From: Micromonospora echinofusca
Lineage (GTDB): Bacteria > Actinomycetota > Actinomycetes > Mycobacteriales > Micromonosporaceae
Direction: 5' to 3'
DNA length: 64,000 nucleotides
Assembly: GCF_900091445.1 (NCBI RefSeq)
Contig: NZ_LT607733.1
Coordinates: forward strand, 3,054,501 to 3,118,500
A program made the translations under genes and the position numbers. Of this stretch, positions 1-10,090 are shown piece after piece (the first letter of the stretch is position 1; each line of letters opens with the position of its first letter). The notes below the pieces were generated by a model. It was not told the origin of the DNA, did not search any database, and saw only the letters and a program-made list of their open reading frames with translations.

Positions 1-2
1 GC

Positions 3-1013
3 TCACGACCGCCCGTCGCGCTCCGCCGCCACCAACCCCGCCAACGCCCGATTGGTACGGTTGGACCGCACCGCCGCACGCTGCTGCCCGGCCGTCACCT
101 CGATGTACGTCTGCGACGACGCCAACGACGCGTGACCCAGCAACCGCATGATCTCCGCCGCACTCGCCCCGTCCTCCGCCAACCGCGTCGCGAAGGTGTG
201 CCGCAACGCGTGCAACCGCGCCCCCCGCGGCACCCGGTCGGTGATGCCCGCCCGCCGGTAGCAGGACTCCACCAGATACTGCAACCCGCCCCGGCGCAGC
301 GGCTCACCCTGACGGTCCACCAGCAGCGGCGCGTCCGGCCGCACCGTACGCGACCCGAACCGCCGCACCCGGCTCTCCAGGTAACCCACCAGCACCCCGT
401 CCAGCTCCGGCTCGATCGGCACCACCCTCGGCCGCCCGCCCTTGCCGGCCACGTCGACCCGCCGCTCGCCCGCACGGCCCGTCAGCGATCCCACGCGCAG
501 TGCCAGCAGCTCCGACAGTCGCAGCCCCGCGCAGAGCGCCAACGCCAGCACCGCCAGGTCGCGCTCCGGCCACGGGTCGCGCTGGCGGCCCTCCTGCCGG
601 GCCACCGAGGCGAGCAGCTGCTCCGGGGTGTCCGCGCCACGCAGCGGCTTGGGCTGGGGGAGAGGCGCCCGGGGTCGACCGACCGCCGGCATCGGGTTGC
701 CGGCGACCACCCCGTCAGCGACCAGGAAGGAGAAGAAACTGTTCCAGGTGGACCATGCCCGGTGCACCGACGCGGCCGCCCGGGGAGCGGCATACCGGGC
801 GAATGCCGCGCGCATGACGCGGGCGGTGAGGGCGGCGACGGGGAGCGCGTCGAGGGGGAGGGGAGGGGTGGCCTCCTCGGCCGCGAGGGCGGCGACGGCA
901 CGCAGGTCCCGCCGGTACGCCTCCAGCGTGTGGGGGGAGGGCTTGCGGGTGGCGCGGGCCGTCAGGAACTCCTCGATCAGCCGCTGCGCCGATTCGTCCT
1001 GTTTGTCATGCAT
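3..1013 (-). CDS. Tyrosine recombinase/integrase, dif-adjacent
   Basis: A 336-aa site-specific DNA recombinase of the tyrosine (Xer/phage integrase) family. The N-terminal SAM-like core-binding domain covers about residues 8-105 and the catalytic domain about 125-320. The full catalytic set is visible: R165 in GLRLSELL, K191 in AGKGGRPR, H268 and R271 in HALRH, H294 in LLGHAS and the nucleophile Y303 in QTYIEV. I start at ATG 1013; an in-frame extension upstream runs through the opposite-strand ATPase gene and has no family features. The start codon lies inside a dif-like inverted repeat (1005-1032), and a near-consensus dif is 640 bp away. Canonical actinobacterial XerC and XerD genes normally sit near rpsB and scpA. 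This looks instead like a dedicated recombinase next to its own site, as in the XerH/XerS arrangement, or an integrase of a dif-exploiting element (inference). Confidence 0.88.
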   Translation of the reverse strand: MHDKQDESAQRLIEEFLTARATRKPSPHTLEAYRRDLRAVAALAAEEATPPLPLDALPVAALTARVMRAAFARYAAPRAAASVHRAWSTWNSFFSFLVADGVVAGNPMPAVGRPRAPLPQPKPLRGADTPEQLLASVARQEGRQRDPWPERDLAVLALALCAGLRLSELLALRVGSLTGRAGERRVDVAGKGGRPRVVPIEPELDGVLVGYLESRVRRFGSRTVRPDAPLLVDRQGEPLRRGGLQYLVESCYRRAGITDRVPRGARLHALRHTFATRLAEDGASAAEIMRLLGHASLASSQTYIEVTAGQQRAAVRSNRTNRALAGLVAAERDGRS

Positions 1014-1032
1014 AAGGGATATTATGCAGCAT
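1005..1032. other. dif-like 11-6-11 inverted site overlapping recombinase start
   Basis: Perfect 7-bp arms TGCATAA (1009-1015) and TTATGCA (1022-1028) flank a 6-bp spacer GGGATA. This is the CATAA-N6-TTAT core architecture of Xer recombination sites. The recombinase ATG (1011-1013, minus strand) is embedded in the left arm, so binding of the protein here would also repress its own translation start region. Outside the 7-bp core the arms do not match the actinobacterial dif consensus. It could be the recombinase's own crossover site, a diverged second dif left by element insertion, or a simple autoregulatory operator. Confidence 0.5.
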
Positions 1033-1070
1033 TTTCGGGTTCGCCGGCAACGGTGGGAGAGGGGGGAAGC

Positions 1071-1653
1071 GTGCGGTGCTACGTACTGACCGGCGCGCCG
1101 GGGGCGGGCAAGACGACACTCACCGAGGCGCTGCATCGACGCGGGTGGTCCGTCGTCGCCGAGGCGGCCACCGACGTCATCGCCGCGCAGCAGGCGCGGG
1201 GCGTCGCCGAACCGTGGCAGGAGGCGGGCTTCGTCGACGCGGTGGCCCGGCTGCCGCGAGGCGCCCGGGACGCCCGGGACGGTGCGGATCCACGACCGGC
1301 CGCCGCTGTGCACGTTGGCCCTCGCGCGGTACCTGGGCCGCCCGCCGGGGCGCGTGCTGGTCGAAGAGGTGCAGCGGGTGCTCCGCGACGGCGCCTACGA
1401 GCGGCCGGTCTTCCTGGTCCAGCCCCTGGGCTTCGTGACGCCCAGCGCCGCCCGCCGCATCGGCTACGCCGAGTCGCTGGCGTTCGCCCGCGTGCACGAG
1501 GAGATCTATCGCGCGCACGGCCATCGGCTGATCCCGGTGCCGCCCGCGCCGGTGCAGGTGCGGGCGGCACGGGTGGAGACGCACCTGCGGCACCTCGCCG
1601 TCCTGCCGCCGGACCGGGCCGAGGGAGTGCCCGATCCGGTCCACTTGACATAA
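1071..1653 (+). pseudogene. AAA-family ATPase, frameshifted
   Basis: P-loop NTPase of the small actinobacterial AAA family (NadR/Ttd14-like kinase fold). A GTG start at 1071 follows a strong purine-rich ribosome site (GGGAGAGGGGGGAAGC). Walker A GAPGAGKT is followed by TDVIAAQQARGVAEPW and GFVDAVARL. The reading frame is then lost at about 1255-1280 and resumes one base shifted as VRIHDRPPLCTLALARYLG, continuing through VFLVQPLGFVTPSAARR and ESLAFARVHEEIYRAHG to a TAA stop. Both halves match one family, so one gene is broken by a frameshift in a GC-rich run (real mutation or sequencing error). Its stop codon (1651-1653) lies inside the dif site. The piece between the two dif-like sites consists of this gene alone. 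Confidence 0.75.
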
Positions 1654-1670
1654 TGTACATTATCGAACCG
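1643..1670 (-). other. dif: Chromosome dimer resolution site dif
   Basis: On the plus strand the arms are ACTTGACATAA (1643-1653) and TTATCGAACCG (1660-1670) around the spacer TGTACA. Read on the minus strand the right 22 bases match the published actinobacterial dif consensus as I remember it (GATAAT-VN-ACATTATGTCAAGT) exactly, and about 24 of 28 positions agree overall. The half resembling the E. coli XerD arm is perfect; the differences are all at the outer end of the other arm. XerC/XerD act here with FtsK to resolve chromosome dimers, so the site marks the replication terminus. Confidence 0.8.
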
Positions 1671-1763
1671 ACTGCTTCAGCGCCGATGTCCGCAGAAGAG
1701 GGCTCTTCCGGCCGCCGCAGTCGTCCGCATTCGGCGTCCGCGTTCGGTCCGGCGCGTACGCCG

Positions 1764-1830
1764 CTGGCGTCGTGGGCGCCTCCGTACTGCGCGGAACGCG
1801 TCCGCGCAGTCGACGCGCCCACGACGCCAG
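1764..1830. repeat. Nested long inverted repeat (double hairpin)
   Basis: Outer arms of 16 bp (CTGGCGTCGTGGGCGC at 1764-1779 and its exact complement at 1815-1830) enclose a second perfect hairpin with 9-bp arms (CTGCGCGGA at 1787-1795, TCCGCGCAG at 1801-1809, loop ACGCG). There is no T-tract. It lies about 95 bp from dif in non-coding DNA (1654-2054) where I see no credible gene. It may be a structured RNA, an extrusion-prone terminus structure or a relic end; the sequence does not decide. Confidence 0.7.
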
Positions 1831-1859
1831 CACGTGGCACCGTCGGTGGGTCGCTGCCT

Positions 1860-1921
1860 CGGCGGGACCCCTCGTTCTGACGACGATCAGTGGTGATCCA
1901 CGCCGACGAGGGATCCCGCCG
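1860..1921. terminator. Inverted repeat downstream of uvrA-like gene
   Basis: Arms CGGCGGGACCCCTCG (1860-1874) and CGAGGGATCCCGCCG (1907-1921) pair at 14 of 15 positions around a 32-nt loop. It is positioned as a possible terminator for the leftward UvrA-like gene ending at 2055. The loop is long for an intrinsic terminator, so the assignment is tentative. Confidence 0.4.
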
Positions 1922-2054
1922 GCAGCGTGAACCCGCACCCGTCGGGCTGTGGCACTCCCCTGGCGTGTCCTGCGGCGTACGGCCGGCCTGCGGTCCTGGT
2001 GCGCCGCGCGGGCCTGCTCTTCGCCGAGGTCGCCCGCTCCTGCTCGGCGTCGCG

Positions 2055-4433
<2,379 letters not shown>

Positions 4434-4507
4434 GGTGTCTCCATCTGTTGCGCGGGGGCCGGCTGTGCGGTCTCCGTCGGGCGTCTTCCTCTGCTGGTGG
4501 CGGGGGT

Positions 4508-4918
4508 TCAGCGCAGTTCGTTGATGCGGATCAGGTTGCCTGTGGGATCGCGGAAGGCACAGTCGCGCACGCCGTACGGCTGTTCGGTGGGTTCCTGGAC
4601 GACGTCGGCGTCGCTGGCCTGTAGCCGGTCGAAGAGGCCGTCGAGGTCGTCGGTGGCCAGGGTGATGGCGCCGTAGCTGCCCTTGGCGATGAGTTCGAGG
4701 ATGGTCTGGCGTTCGGCGTCGGTGATGCCGGGGTCGGCGGCCGGTGGGTGCAGGACGATGGAGGTGCCGGGCTGGCCGGGTGGGCCGACGGTGAGCCAGC
4801 GCATGCCGTCGTATCCGACGTCGTTGCGGACCTCGAAGCCGAGGGTGTCGCGGTAGAAGGTCAGGGCGGCGTCGGCGTCGGTGTGCGGGAGGAAGGCGTA
4901 GTGGATGGTGATGTTCAT
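4508..4918 (-). CDS. VOC-family (glyoxalase/bleomycin-resistance fold) protein
   Basis: A 136-aa vicinal oxygen chelate protein with two beta-alpha-beta-beta-beta modules: FLPHTDADAALTFYRDTLGF at the N-terminus and YGVRDCAFRDPTGNLIRI at the C-terminus. These are typical of glyoxalase, dioxygenase and bleomycin-sequestering families. I start at ATG 4918; a longer frame overlaps the upstream AraC gene and has no family similarity. The start is 5 bp after the AraC stop, so the two are probably translated from one mRNA. The substrate cannot be told from sequence; sequestration or modification of a small toxic molecule fits the UvrA-like neighbour. Confidence 0.85.
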   Translation of the reverse strand: MNITIHYAFLPHTDADAALTFYRDTLGFEVRNDVGYDGMRWLTVGPPGQPGTSIVLHPPAADPGITDAERQTILELIAKGSYGAITLATDDLDGLFDRLQASDADVVQEPTEQPYGVRDCAFRDPTGNLIRINELR

Positions 4919-4923
4919 GCCGG

Positions 4924-5373
4924 TCACGCTAGTTGTGGCTGGGTGGCCCGTGCTTCTCGATTCCTGATCGGTCTGGTGACCTGTCGGGTGATGCACGACG
5001 GCAGTTCCCCCGTGGCGTGGGCGGCGCGGGCGCGGTAGGTGCTCGGTGGGACGCCGACGAGTTCGGTGAAGCGGGTGCTGAAGGTGCCCAGGGAGGAGCA
5101 GCCGACGGTGAAGCAGACTTCGGTGACGCTGAGGTCGCCGCGACGCAGCAGGGCCATGGCGCGTTCGATGCGTCGGGTCATGAGATAGGCGTACGGGGAC
5201 TCGCCGTAGGCGAGGCGGAACTGGCGGCTGAGGTGTCCGGCGGACATGTTCACGCCGCGGGCGAGGGCTTCGACGTCGAGTGGCTTGGCGTACTCGCGGT
5301 CGATGCGGTCGCGTACGCGGCGCAGTCGGGCGAGGTCGCGCAGGTGCTGGGCTGCGGCGGAGGTGCTGCTCAC
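4924..5373 (-). CDS. AraC-family transcriptional regulator (HTH only)
   Basis: A 149-aa protein that is essentially the two-helix-turn-helix DNA-binding domain of AraC/XylS regulators: VEALARGVNMSAGHLSRQFRLAYG for the first HTH and VTEVCFTVGCSSLGTFSTRFTELVGVPPSTYR for the second. There is no sensory domain, which recalls the MarA/SoxS size class. GTG start at 5373. It heads the AraC-VOC-UvrA set and probably activates it. Confidence 0.88.
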   Translation of the reverse strand: MSSTSAAAQHLRDLARLRRVRDRIDREYAKPLDVEALARGVNMSAGHLSRQFRLAYGESPYAYLMTRRIERAMALLRRGDLSVTEVCFTVGCSSLGTFSTRFTELVGVPPSTYRARAAHATGELPSCITRQVTRPIRNREARATQPQLA

Positions 5374-5478
5374 GTGCAGGATCGTGCCATGTCGCGCCGG
5401 GGTTGCCCAGGAGGTTGGCGGTCTGTCGCCCGTGGTTGGTGTGCCGGCCGTCGTCGCGTTCGGTGCCTTCGGGCGGGG

Positions 5479-6207
5479 TCAGAGGCCGCCGGCGACGCGT
5501 AGGACGGTGCCGGTGGTGTAGGTGGCGTCGGGGCCGAGCAGCCAGGCGATGGCGGCGGCGACCTCGTCGGGTTCGCCGGGGCGGCCCAGTGGGATGCGGG
5601 CGGCGGCGCGGTCGGGTCGGTCGGGTTGGCCGGAGAGGGCGTGGATGTCGGTGCGGATGATGCCGGGGGCGACGGCGTTGACGCGGATGCCGCGGGGGGC
5701 GAGTTCCTTGGCGAGGCCGGTGGTGAGGGTGTCGGTGGCGGCTTTGACGGCGGCGTAGTGGATGTATTCGCCGGGGCTGCCGAGGGTGGCGGCGACGGAG
5801 GAGACGTTGACGATGGCGCCGTGGCGGTCCATGCGGCGGGCGGCCTGCTGGGCGCAGAGGACGTAGCCGATGAGGTTGACGTCGACGACGTCGCGTAGGT
5901 CGGTGGGGTCGAGGTCGACGAAGGCGCCGATGGGGCTGGTGATGCCGGCGTTGTTGACCAGGCCGGTGAGGGGGCCGAGGTCGGCGGCGGCGTCGAACAG
6001 GGTGGTGACCTGGTCGGGGTCTCGGGTGTCGGCGGGGACGGCGAGGCCGCGTACGCCGGTAGCTTCGATGGCGGCGAGCACGGCGGTGGCGGCGTGGTGG
6101 TCGCGGCGGTAGCTGAAGGCGACGTGGTGTCCGGCGTGGGCGAGGCGGCGGGCGGTGGCGGCGCCGATGCCGCGGCTGCCGCCGGTGATGACGGTGACCG
6201 GTGTCAA
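5479..6207 (-). CDS. Short-chain dehydrogenase/reductase (FabG-like)
   Basis: A 242-aa NAD(P)H-dependent classical SDR oxidoreductase. The Rossmann glycine motif TGGSRGIG lies at about 8-15, NNAG at about 85-88, the active-site Ser at 136/137 (NVSS) and Y151-xxx-K155 (YAAVK); the C-terminal PG and substrate loop are normal. I choose TTG 6207 because GGGGAGAG precedes it at proper spacing; upstream residues in frame are proline-rich and non-homologous. It diverges from the peroxiredoxin gene. 3-Ketoacyl or other keto-reductase activity is likely, but the substrate is not visible. Confidence 0.86.
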   Translation of the reverse strand: MTPVTVITGGSRGIGAATARRLAHAGHHVAFSYRRDHHAATAVLAAIEATGVRGLAVPADTRDPDQVTTLFDAAADLGPLTGLVNNAGITSPIGAFVDLDPTDLRDVVDVNLIGYVLCAQQAARRMDRHGAIVNVSSVAATLGSPGEYIHYAAVKAATDTLTTGLAKELAPRGIRVNAVAPGIIRTDIHALSGQPDRPDRAAARIPLGRPGEPDEVAAAIAWLLGPDATYTTGTVLRVAGGL

Positions 6208-6326
6208 TGTGTCTCTCCCCTGTGGTGGCTGCGGGGCCGACGCTACCGCCGGGCGGTGCGGGGCGCCGCCGGTGGGTCGGCGCATAGGCTCGGGCGCATC
6301 GGTGGTCGGCGACGTGGAGGTGCGCG

Positions 6327-6788
6327 GTGGCGGGTGTGGGTGTCGGGGACGTGGTGGACGACTTCGAGTTGCCGGACGAGACGGGTACGCCGCGGCGGTT
6401 GTCGGAGTTCCTGGCCGCCGGTCCGGTGGTGGTGTTCTTCTATCCGGCGGCGATGACGCGGGGGTGCACGGCGGAGAGCTGCCACTTCCGGGATCTGGCG
6501 GCCGAGTTCGCGGCGGTGGGTGCGACCCGGGTGGGGATCAGCCGTGATCCGGTGGCGAAGCAGGCGGAGTTCTCCCGGCGGCACGGGTTCGACTATCCGT
6601 TGCTGTCGGACTCCGAGGGCGTGGTGGCGGAGCGGTTCGGGGTACGGCGGCGGTTACCGTTGGGCGCGCTGAGCACGCGACGGATGACGTTCGTGATCGG
6701 CGCCGACCGGCGGGTGGTCGAGGTGGTGCGCAGCGAGCTGAACATGAACGACCACGCGGACGCGGCGCTGCGGGCGCTGGGGGGTTGA
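6327..6788 (+). CDS. Peroxiredoxin, BCP/PrxQ type
   Basis: A 153-aa thiol peroxidase of the AhpC/TSA fold that reduces H2O2 and organic hydroperoxides. The family motif PxxxTxxC is present as P40, T44 and the peroxidatic C47. A second Cys at 52, five residues on, is the resolving-cysteine position of PrxQ/BCP proteins, so it is an atypical 2-Cys monomeric enzyme. GTG start. It is transcribed away from the SDR gene. Confidence 0.88.
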   Translation: MAGVGVGDVVDDFELPDETGTPRRLSEFLAAGPVVVFFYPAAMTRGCTAESCHFRDLAAEFAAVGATRVGISRDPVAKQAEFSRRHGFDYPLLSDSEGVVAERFGVRRRLPLGALSTRRMTFVIGADRRVVEVVRSELNMNDHADAALRALGG

Positions 6789-6858
6789 TCTTCCGGTTGT
6801 CGGGGCGGGCTGGTATCAAGGCAGGCACTGAACAGGTGTACGAGGGAAGAGGTTGCTG

Positions 6859-7548
6859 ATGGGTGCTGCTGGCCAGGGTTTGTCCACTGACGAGGTGCAG
6901 AGCATCCGGGAGGCGTTGGCGGCGGGCCGCAAGCCGAAGGTGGTGTTCACCGCCTCGGCGGGTCAGATCGCCGGGCAGGTGGGTCAGGTGGTGCAGCTGA
7001 CCGACCCCGAGGTCTCCGACGAGTACGTGGTGGTCCGCTTCGGACGCGACGAGTTGCCCTTCTCCCCCGCCGACGTGGCGGTGGCTCCGCGCGGCGCCGG
7101 GCGCAGGGCGGCCGAGCCGCAGTCGGAGGCGCCGGAGCCGGAGCCGGCGGCGCCTGCGGAGCCGGAGTTCGTGTTGGACCGGGTGCCGCAGCAGCGGCGG
7201 GAGGAGCCGAAGGTGGAGACGGTGGAGGCGAAGCCGGCACCGGCGCGCAAGGCGGTGAAGGCCGTGAAGCCGAAGGGGCCGGCGGGGCTGACGGTGACGC
7301 TGGCGTACGCCGACGGTGAGTGGACGGTGGCGGCGCAGCAGGGCAGCAAGTCCCTCGCGAAGCCGTACGTGGTGAAGCCGGCGGAGGCGCTGCGGATGGT
7401 GGCGCTGGTCGACGTGCCGGGCGTGCACGAGGCGGTGGAGCAGATCATGGCCGTCGAGCGGGCCGAGGCCGAGCAGCAGGCGGAGAAGCTGCGCGCGGAG
7501 CTGGCGGAGATCGAGGCGCGCCTGGCGGAGCTGCGCGAGGCGCGTTGA
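6859..7548 (+). CDS. Conserved actinobacterial hypothetical protein, coiled-coil C-terminus
   Basis: A 229-aa acidic protein I cannot assign. Residues about 1-75 form a compact region (KPKVVFTASAGQIAGQVGQVVQL ... DEYVVVRFGRDELPFSPAD, SH3-like in character). Residues 80-135 are Pro/Glu/Ala-rich and probably disordered. Residues 135-185 hold a second small domain (LTVTLAYADGEWTVAAQQG). A charged heptad-like coiled coil (about 190-229) ends the protein. I start at ATG 6859 because GGAAGAGG lies 6 nt upstream; an in-frame TTG at 6853 is too close. Cytosolic: no signal or membrane segments. Confidence 0.75.
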   Translation: MGAAGQGLSTDEVQSIREALAAGRKPKVVFTASAGQIAGQVGQVVQLTDPEVSDEYVVVRFGRDELPFSPADVAVAPRGAGRRAAEPQSEAPEPEPAAPAEPEFVLDRVPQQRREEPKVETVEAKPAPARKAVKAVKPKGPAGLTVTLAYADGEWTVAAQQGSKSLAKPYVVKPAEALRMVALVDVPGVHEAVEQIMAVERAEAEQQAEKLRAELAEIEARLAELREAR

Positions 7549-7554
7549 CGGTGT

Positions 7555-7604
7555 GGCCCCGGCGGCCGACGCGGGCGGGGAGGTCCGTGTCGGCCGCCGG
7601 GGCC
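7555..7604. terminator. Bidirectional terminator hairpin
   Basis: A perfect 16-bp inverted repeat (7555-7570 and 7589-7604) with an 18-nt loop lies between the converging hypothetical gene and cydB. It is placed to end both transcripts; only a short TTT follows. Confidence 0.75.
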
Positions 7605-7638
7605 GTTTCCGGTGGGAGGGGGCCACCGGTGGGAGGGG

Positions 7639-8637
7639 TCAGTGCCGCGGGATGTGGGCCACCCCGATGCGCTTGCGGAACACCCAGTAGGTCCAGCCCT
7701 GGTAGGCCAGCACGATCGGGGTGAACACCACCGCCACCCAGGTCATGATCTTCAGGGTGTAGGGGGTGGAGGCGGCGTTGGTGGCGGTCAGCGTCCCGGC
7801 GGCGTCCGCGGTGGAGGGCAGCACGTTCGGAAACAGCGCCGCGAACAGCGTCGCCACGGCCAGCGCGATGGCCACGGCGGTGCCGGTGAACGCCCAGCCC
7901 TCCCGGCGGACCCGGGCGGCGGCCAGGCCGCCGAGCAGCGCCAGGGCCGCGCCGGCGGCGAACACGACGGCGGCGGTGCTGGAGCGGATGGTCAGCGTCC
8001 AGCTCAGGAACGCCACCGCGAGCACGGCGGCGGCCACGCCCAGGCGCACCGCGAGGGCGCCGGCGCGCTCGCGTACCTCGCCGACGGTCTTGAGGGCGAT
8101 GAACACGGCGCCGTGGGTGAGGAACAGGGCCGCCGTGGTCGCGCCGCCGAGCAGGGCGTACGGGTTGAGCAGGTCGAGCAGGCCGCCGATGTACTCGTGT
8201 TCGGCGTCGAGCGGCACGCCGCGCAGGATGTTGGCGAACGCGACGCCCCACAGCACGGCGGGCACCACCGAGCCGACGAAGATGGCGGTGTCCCAGCGGC
8301 GCTTCCAGGACGCCTCGGGCCGCTTGTGGCGGTACTCGAAGGCGACGCCGCGGATGATCAGGGCGAGCAGGATCAGCAGCAGCGGCAGGTAGAAGCCGGA
8401 GAACAGGGTGGCGTACCACTCGGGGAACGCGGCGAACATGGCGCCGCCGGCGGTGATGAGCCAGACCTCGTTGCCGTCCCAGACGGGCCCGATGGTGTTG
8501 ATCAGGACGCGGCGTTCCCGGTCGTTGCGGCCGAGCACGGGCAGCAGCATGCCGACGCCGAAGTCGAAGCCCTCGAGGATGAAGTACCCGGTGAACAGGA
8601 CCGCGACGAGCAGGAACCAGATGGTGGTGAGTTCCAC
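7639..8637 (-). CDS. cydB: Cytochrome bd oxidase subunit II
   Basis: A 332-aa integral membrane subunit of cytochrome bd quinol:O2 oxidoreductase. It has the family N-terminal helix (TTIWFLLVAVLFTGYFILEGFDFGVGML), PVWDGNEVWLITAGGAMFAAFPEWYA and a total of about eight to nine hydrophobic segments. GTG start. It follows cydA with a 16-bp gap, so the genes form an operon. No cydDC exporter genes follow; they must be elsewhere if needed for assembly. Length is normal for the actinobacterial form. Confidence 0.95.
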   Translation of the reverse strand: MELTTIWFLLVAVLFTGYFILEGFDFGVGMLLPVLGRNDRERRVLINTIGPVWDGNEVWLITAGGAMFAAFPEWYATLFSGFYLPLLLILLALIIRGVAFEYRHKRPEASWKRRWDTAIFVGSVVPAVLWGVAFANILRGVPLDAEHEYIGGLLDLLNPYALLGGATTAALFLTHGAVFIALKTVGEVRERAGALAVRLGVAAAVLAVAFLSWTLTIRSSTAAVVFAAGAALALLGGLAAARVRREGWAFTGTAVAIALAVATLFAALFPNVLPSTADAAGTLTATNAASTPYTLKIMTWVAVVFTPIVLAYQGWTYWVFRKRIGVAHIPRH

Positions 8638-8653
8638 GGTGTGTCTCCGGTGT

Positions 8654-10069
8654 TCAGTAGGCGAACGCGAGCGGGCGCTCGGCGTCGTCGTGGGTGTCGT
8701 CGATCTCGGGGTCCGGGGTCAGGTCGGGTACGCCGGCCTTGGCGTAGCGCAGCAGCAGCTTGACCTCGACGACGGCGAGGGCGGCGTAGATGAGGGTGAA
8801 GGCGGTGAACGAGGTGAGCACCTCGGTCAGCGAGACGCTGCGGGACACGCCGTCGCGGGTGAGCATCTCGCCGAAGACGATCCACGGCTGGCGGCCCATC
8901 TCGGTGAAGATCCAGCCGAAGGAGTTCGCTGCCAGCGGCAGCAGGGGCATGACCAGGCCGGCGCGCAGCAGCCACTTGCTGGTGGGGGTGCGGCCCTTGC
9001 GCTGGCTCCAGAGCACCAGCAGGGCGATGGCGGCGGCGGCCATCCCGAAGCCGATCATGAAGCGGAAGCTCCAGTAGGTGACCGGGATGATCGGGGTGTA
9101 GCTGCCGGCGCCGTACTGGGCGGCGTACTGGGCCTGTAGGTCGTTGATGCCCTGCACGGTGCCGTTGGGGTCGCCGGTGCCCAGCCAGGACAGCAGGTGC
9201 GGGATCTTGAGGGCGAACAGTTCGCGGCTGCCGTCGAGGCTGCCGACGGTCAGGACGGAGAACGAGGCGGGGCTCTCGGTGGTGTAGAGGCCCTCGGCGG
9301 CGGCCATCTTCATGGGCTGGACCTCGGTCATGATCTTGCCCTGGATGTCGCCGGTGAGGGCGACGGCGGCGGCGGAGACCAGGGTGACCCAGGAGCCGAA
9401 CTTCGCGGCGAAGCGGTAGGCGGGGGTGTCGGCGGAGTCGCGGTTGCGTACCAGGTGCCACATGGCGACGGCGACCAGCAGGGATCCGGCCACCAGGAAC
9501 GCGCCGGCGATGGTGTGCGGGAAGGTGATCATGGCGACCTTGTTGGTCAGCACGGCCACGAAGTCGGTGAGTTCGGCGCGGCCGGTCTCGGGGTTGATCC
9601 GGTAGCCGACCGGGTTCTGCATGAACGAGTTCGCCGCGAGGATGAAGTAGGCGCTGAGGTTGGTGCCGATCGCCGCGGCCCAGATGCTGGCCAGGTGCAG
9701 CCGCTTGGGCAGCCGGTCCCAGCCGAAGATCCACAGGCCGATGAAGGTCGACTCCAGGAAGAACGCGACCAGCGCCTCGATCGCCAGGGGGGCGCCGAAG
9801 ATGTCGCCGACGAAGCGGGAGTAGTCGCTCCAGTTCATGCCGAACTGGAACTCCTGCACGATGCCGGTCACCACGCCCATGGCGAAGTTGATCAGGAAGA
9901 GCTTGCCGTAGAACTTGGTGAGCTTCAGGTACTTCTCGTCGCCGGTGCGGTGCCACATCGTCTGGAGGATCGCCACCAGTACGGACAGGCCGATGGTCAG
10001 CGGCACGAAGAGAAAGTGGTAGACGGTGGTGACACCGAACTGCCAGCGGGCGACGTCCAACGCGTCCAC
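8654..10069 (-). CDS. cydA: Cytochrome bd oxidase subunit I
   Basis: A 471-aa haem-bearing subunit that oxidises quinol and reduces O2 at the membrane. The N-terminal DVARWQFGVTTVYHFLFVPLTIG carries the conserved haem-ligand His region. The quinol-binding Q-loop is of the short type and includes GRQPWIVFGEML. About nine transmembrane helices are evident. It starts at GTG 10069, preceded by a G-rich ribosome site. The high-affinity oxidase supports respiration at low O2 and under nitrosative or peroxide stress. A paired operator lies 22-57 bp upstream of the start. Confidence 0.95.
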   Translation of the reverse strand: MDALDVARWQFGVTTVYHFLFVPLTIGLSVLVAILQTMWHRTGDEKYLKLTKFYGKLFLINFAMGVVTGIVQEFQFGMNWSDYSRFVGDIFGAPLAIEALVAFFLESTFIGLWIFGWDRLPKRLHLASIWAAAIGTNLSAYFILAANSFMQNPVGYRINPETGRAELTDFVAVLTNKVAMITFPHTIAGAFLVAGSLLVAVAMWHLVRNRDSADTPAYRFAAKFGSWVTLVSAAAVALTGDIQGKIMTEVQPMKMAAAEGLYTTESPASFSVLTVGSLDGSRELFALKIPHLLSWLGTGDPNGTVQGINDLQAQYAAQYGAGSYTPIIPVTYWSFRFMIGFGMAAAAIALLVLWSQRKGRTPTSKWLLRAGLVMPLLPLAANSFGWIFTEMGRQPWIVFGEMLTRDGVSRSVSLTEVLTSFTAFTLIYAALAVVEVKLLLRYAKAGVPDLTPDPEIDDTHDDAERPLAFAY

Positions 10070-10090
10070 CAGTAACCCCCAGGCTTTGCA

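Noticed and set aside
1644..1670. dif-like palindrome read as a simple repressor operator of the ATPase
   Set aside because: It lies at the 3' end of that gene, and the asymmetric flanks fit the dif consensus much better than an operator.
132..1880. Very long plus-strand open frame covering the recombinase gene, the ATPase start and dif
   Set aside because: Only the part after 1071 resembles a protein family; the rest is the arginine/proline-rich shadow typical of the opposite strand of a GC-rich gene.
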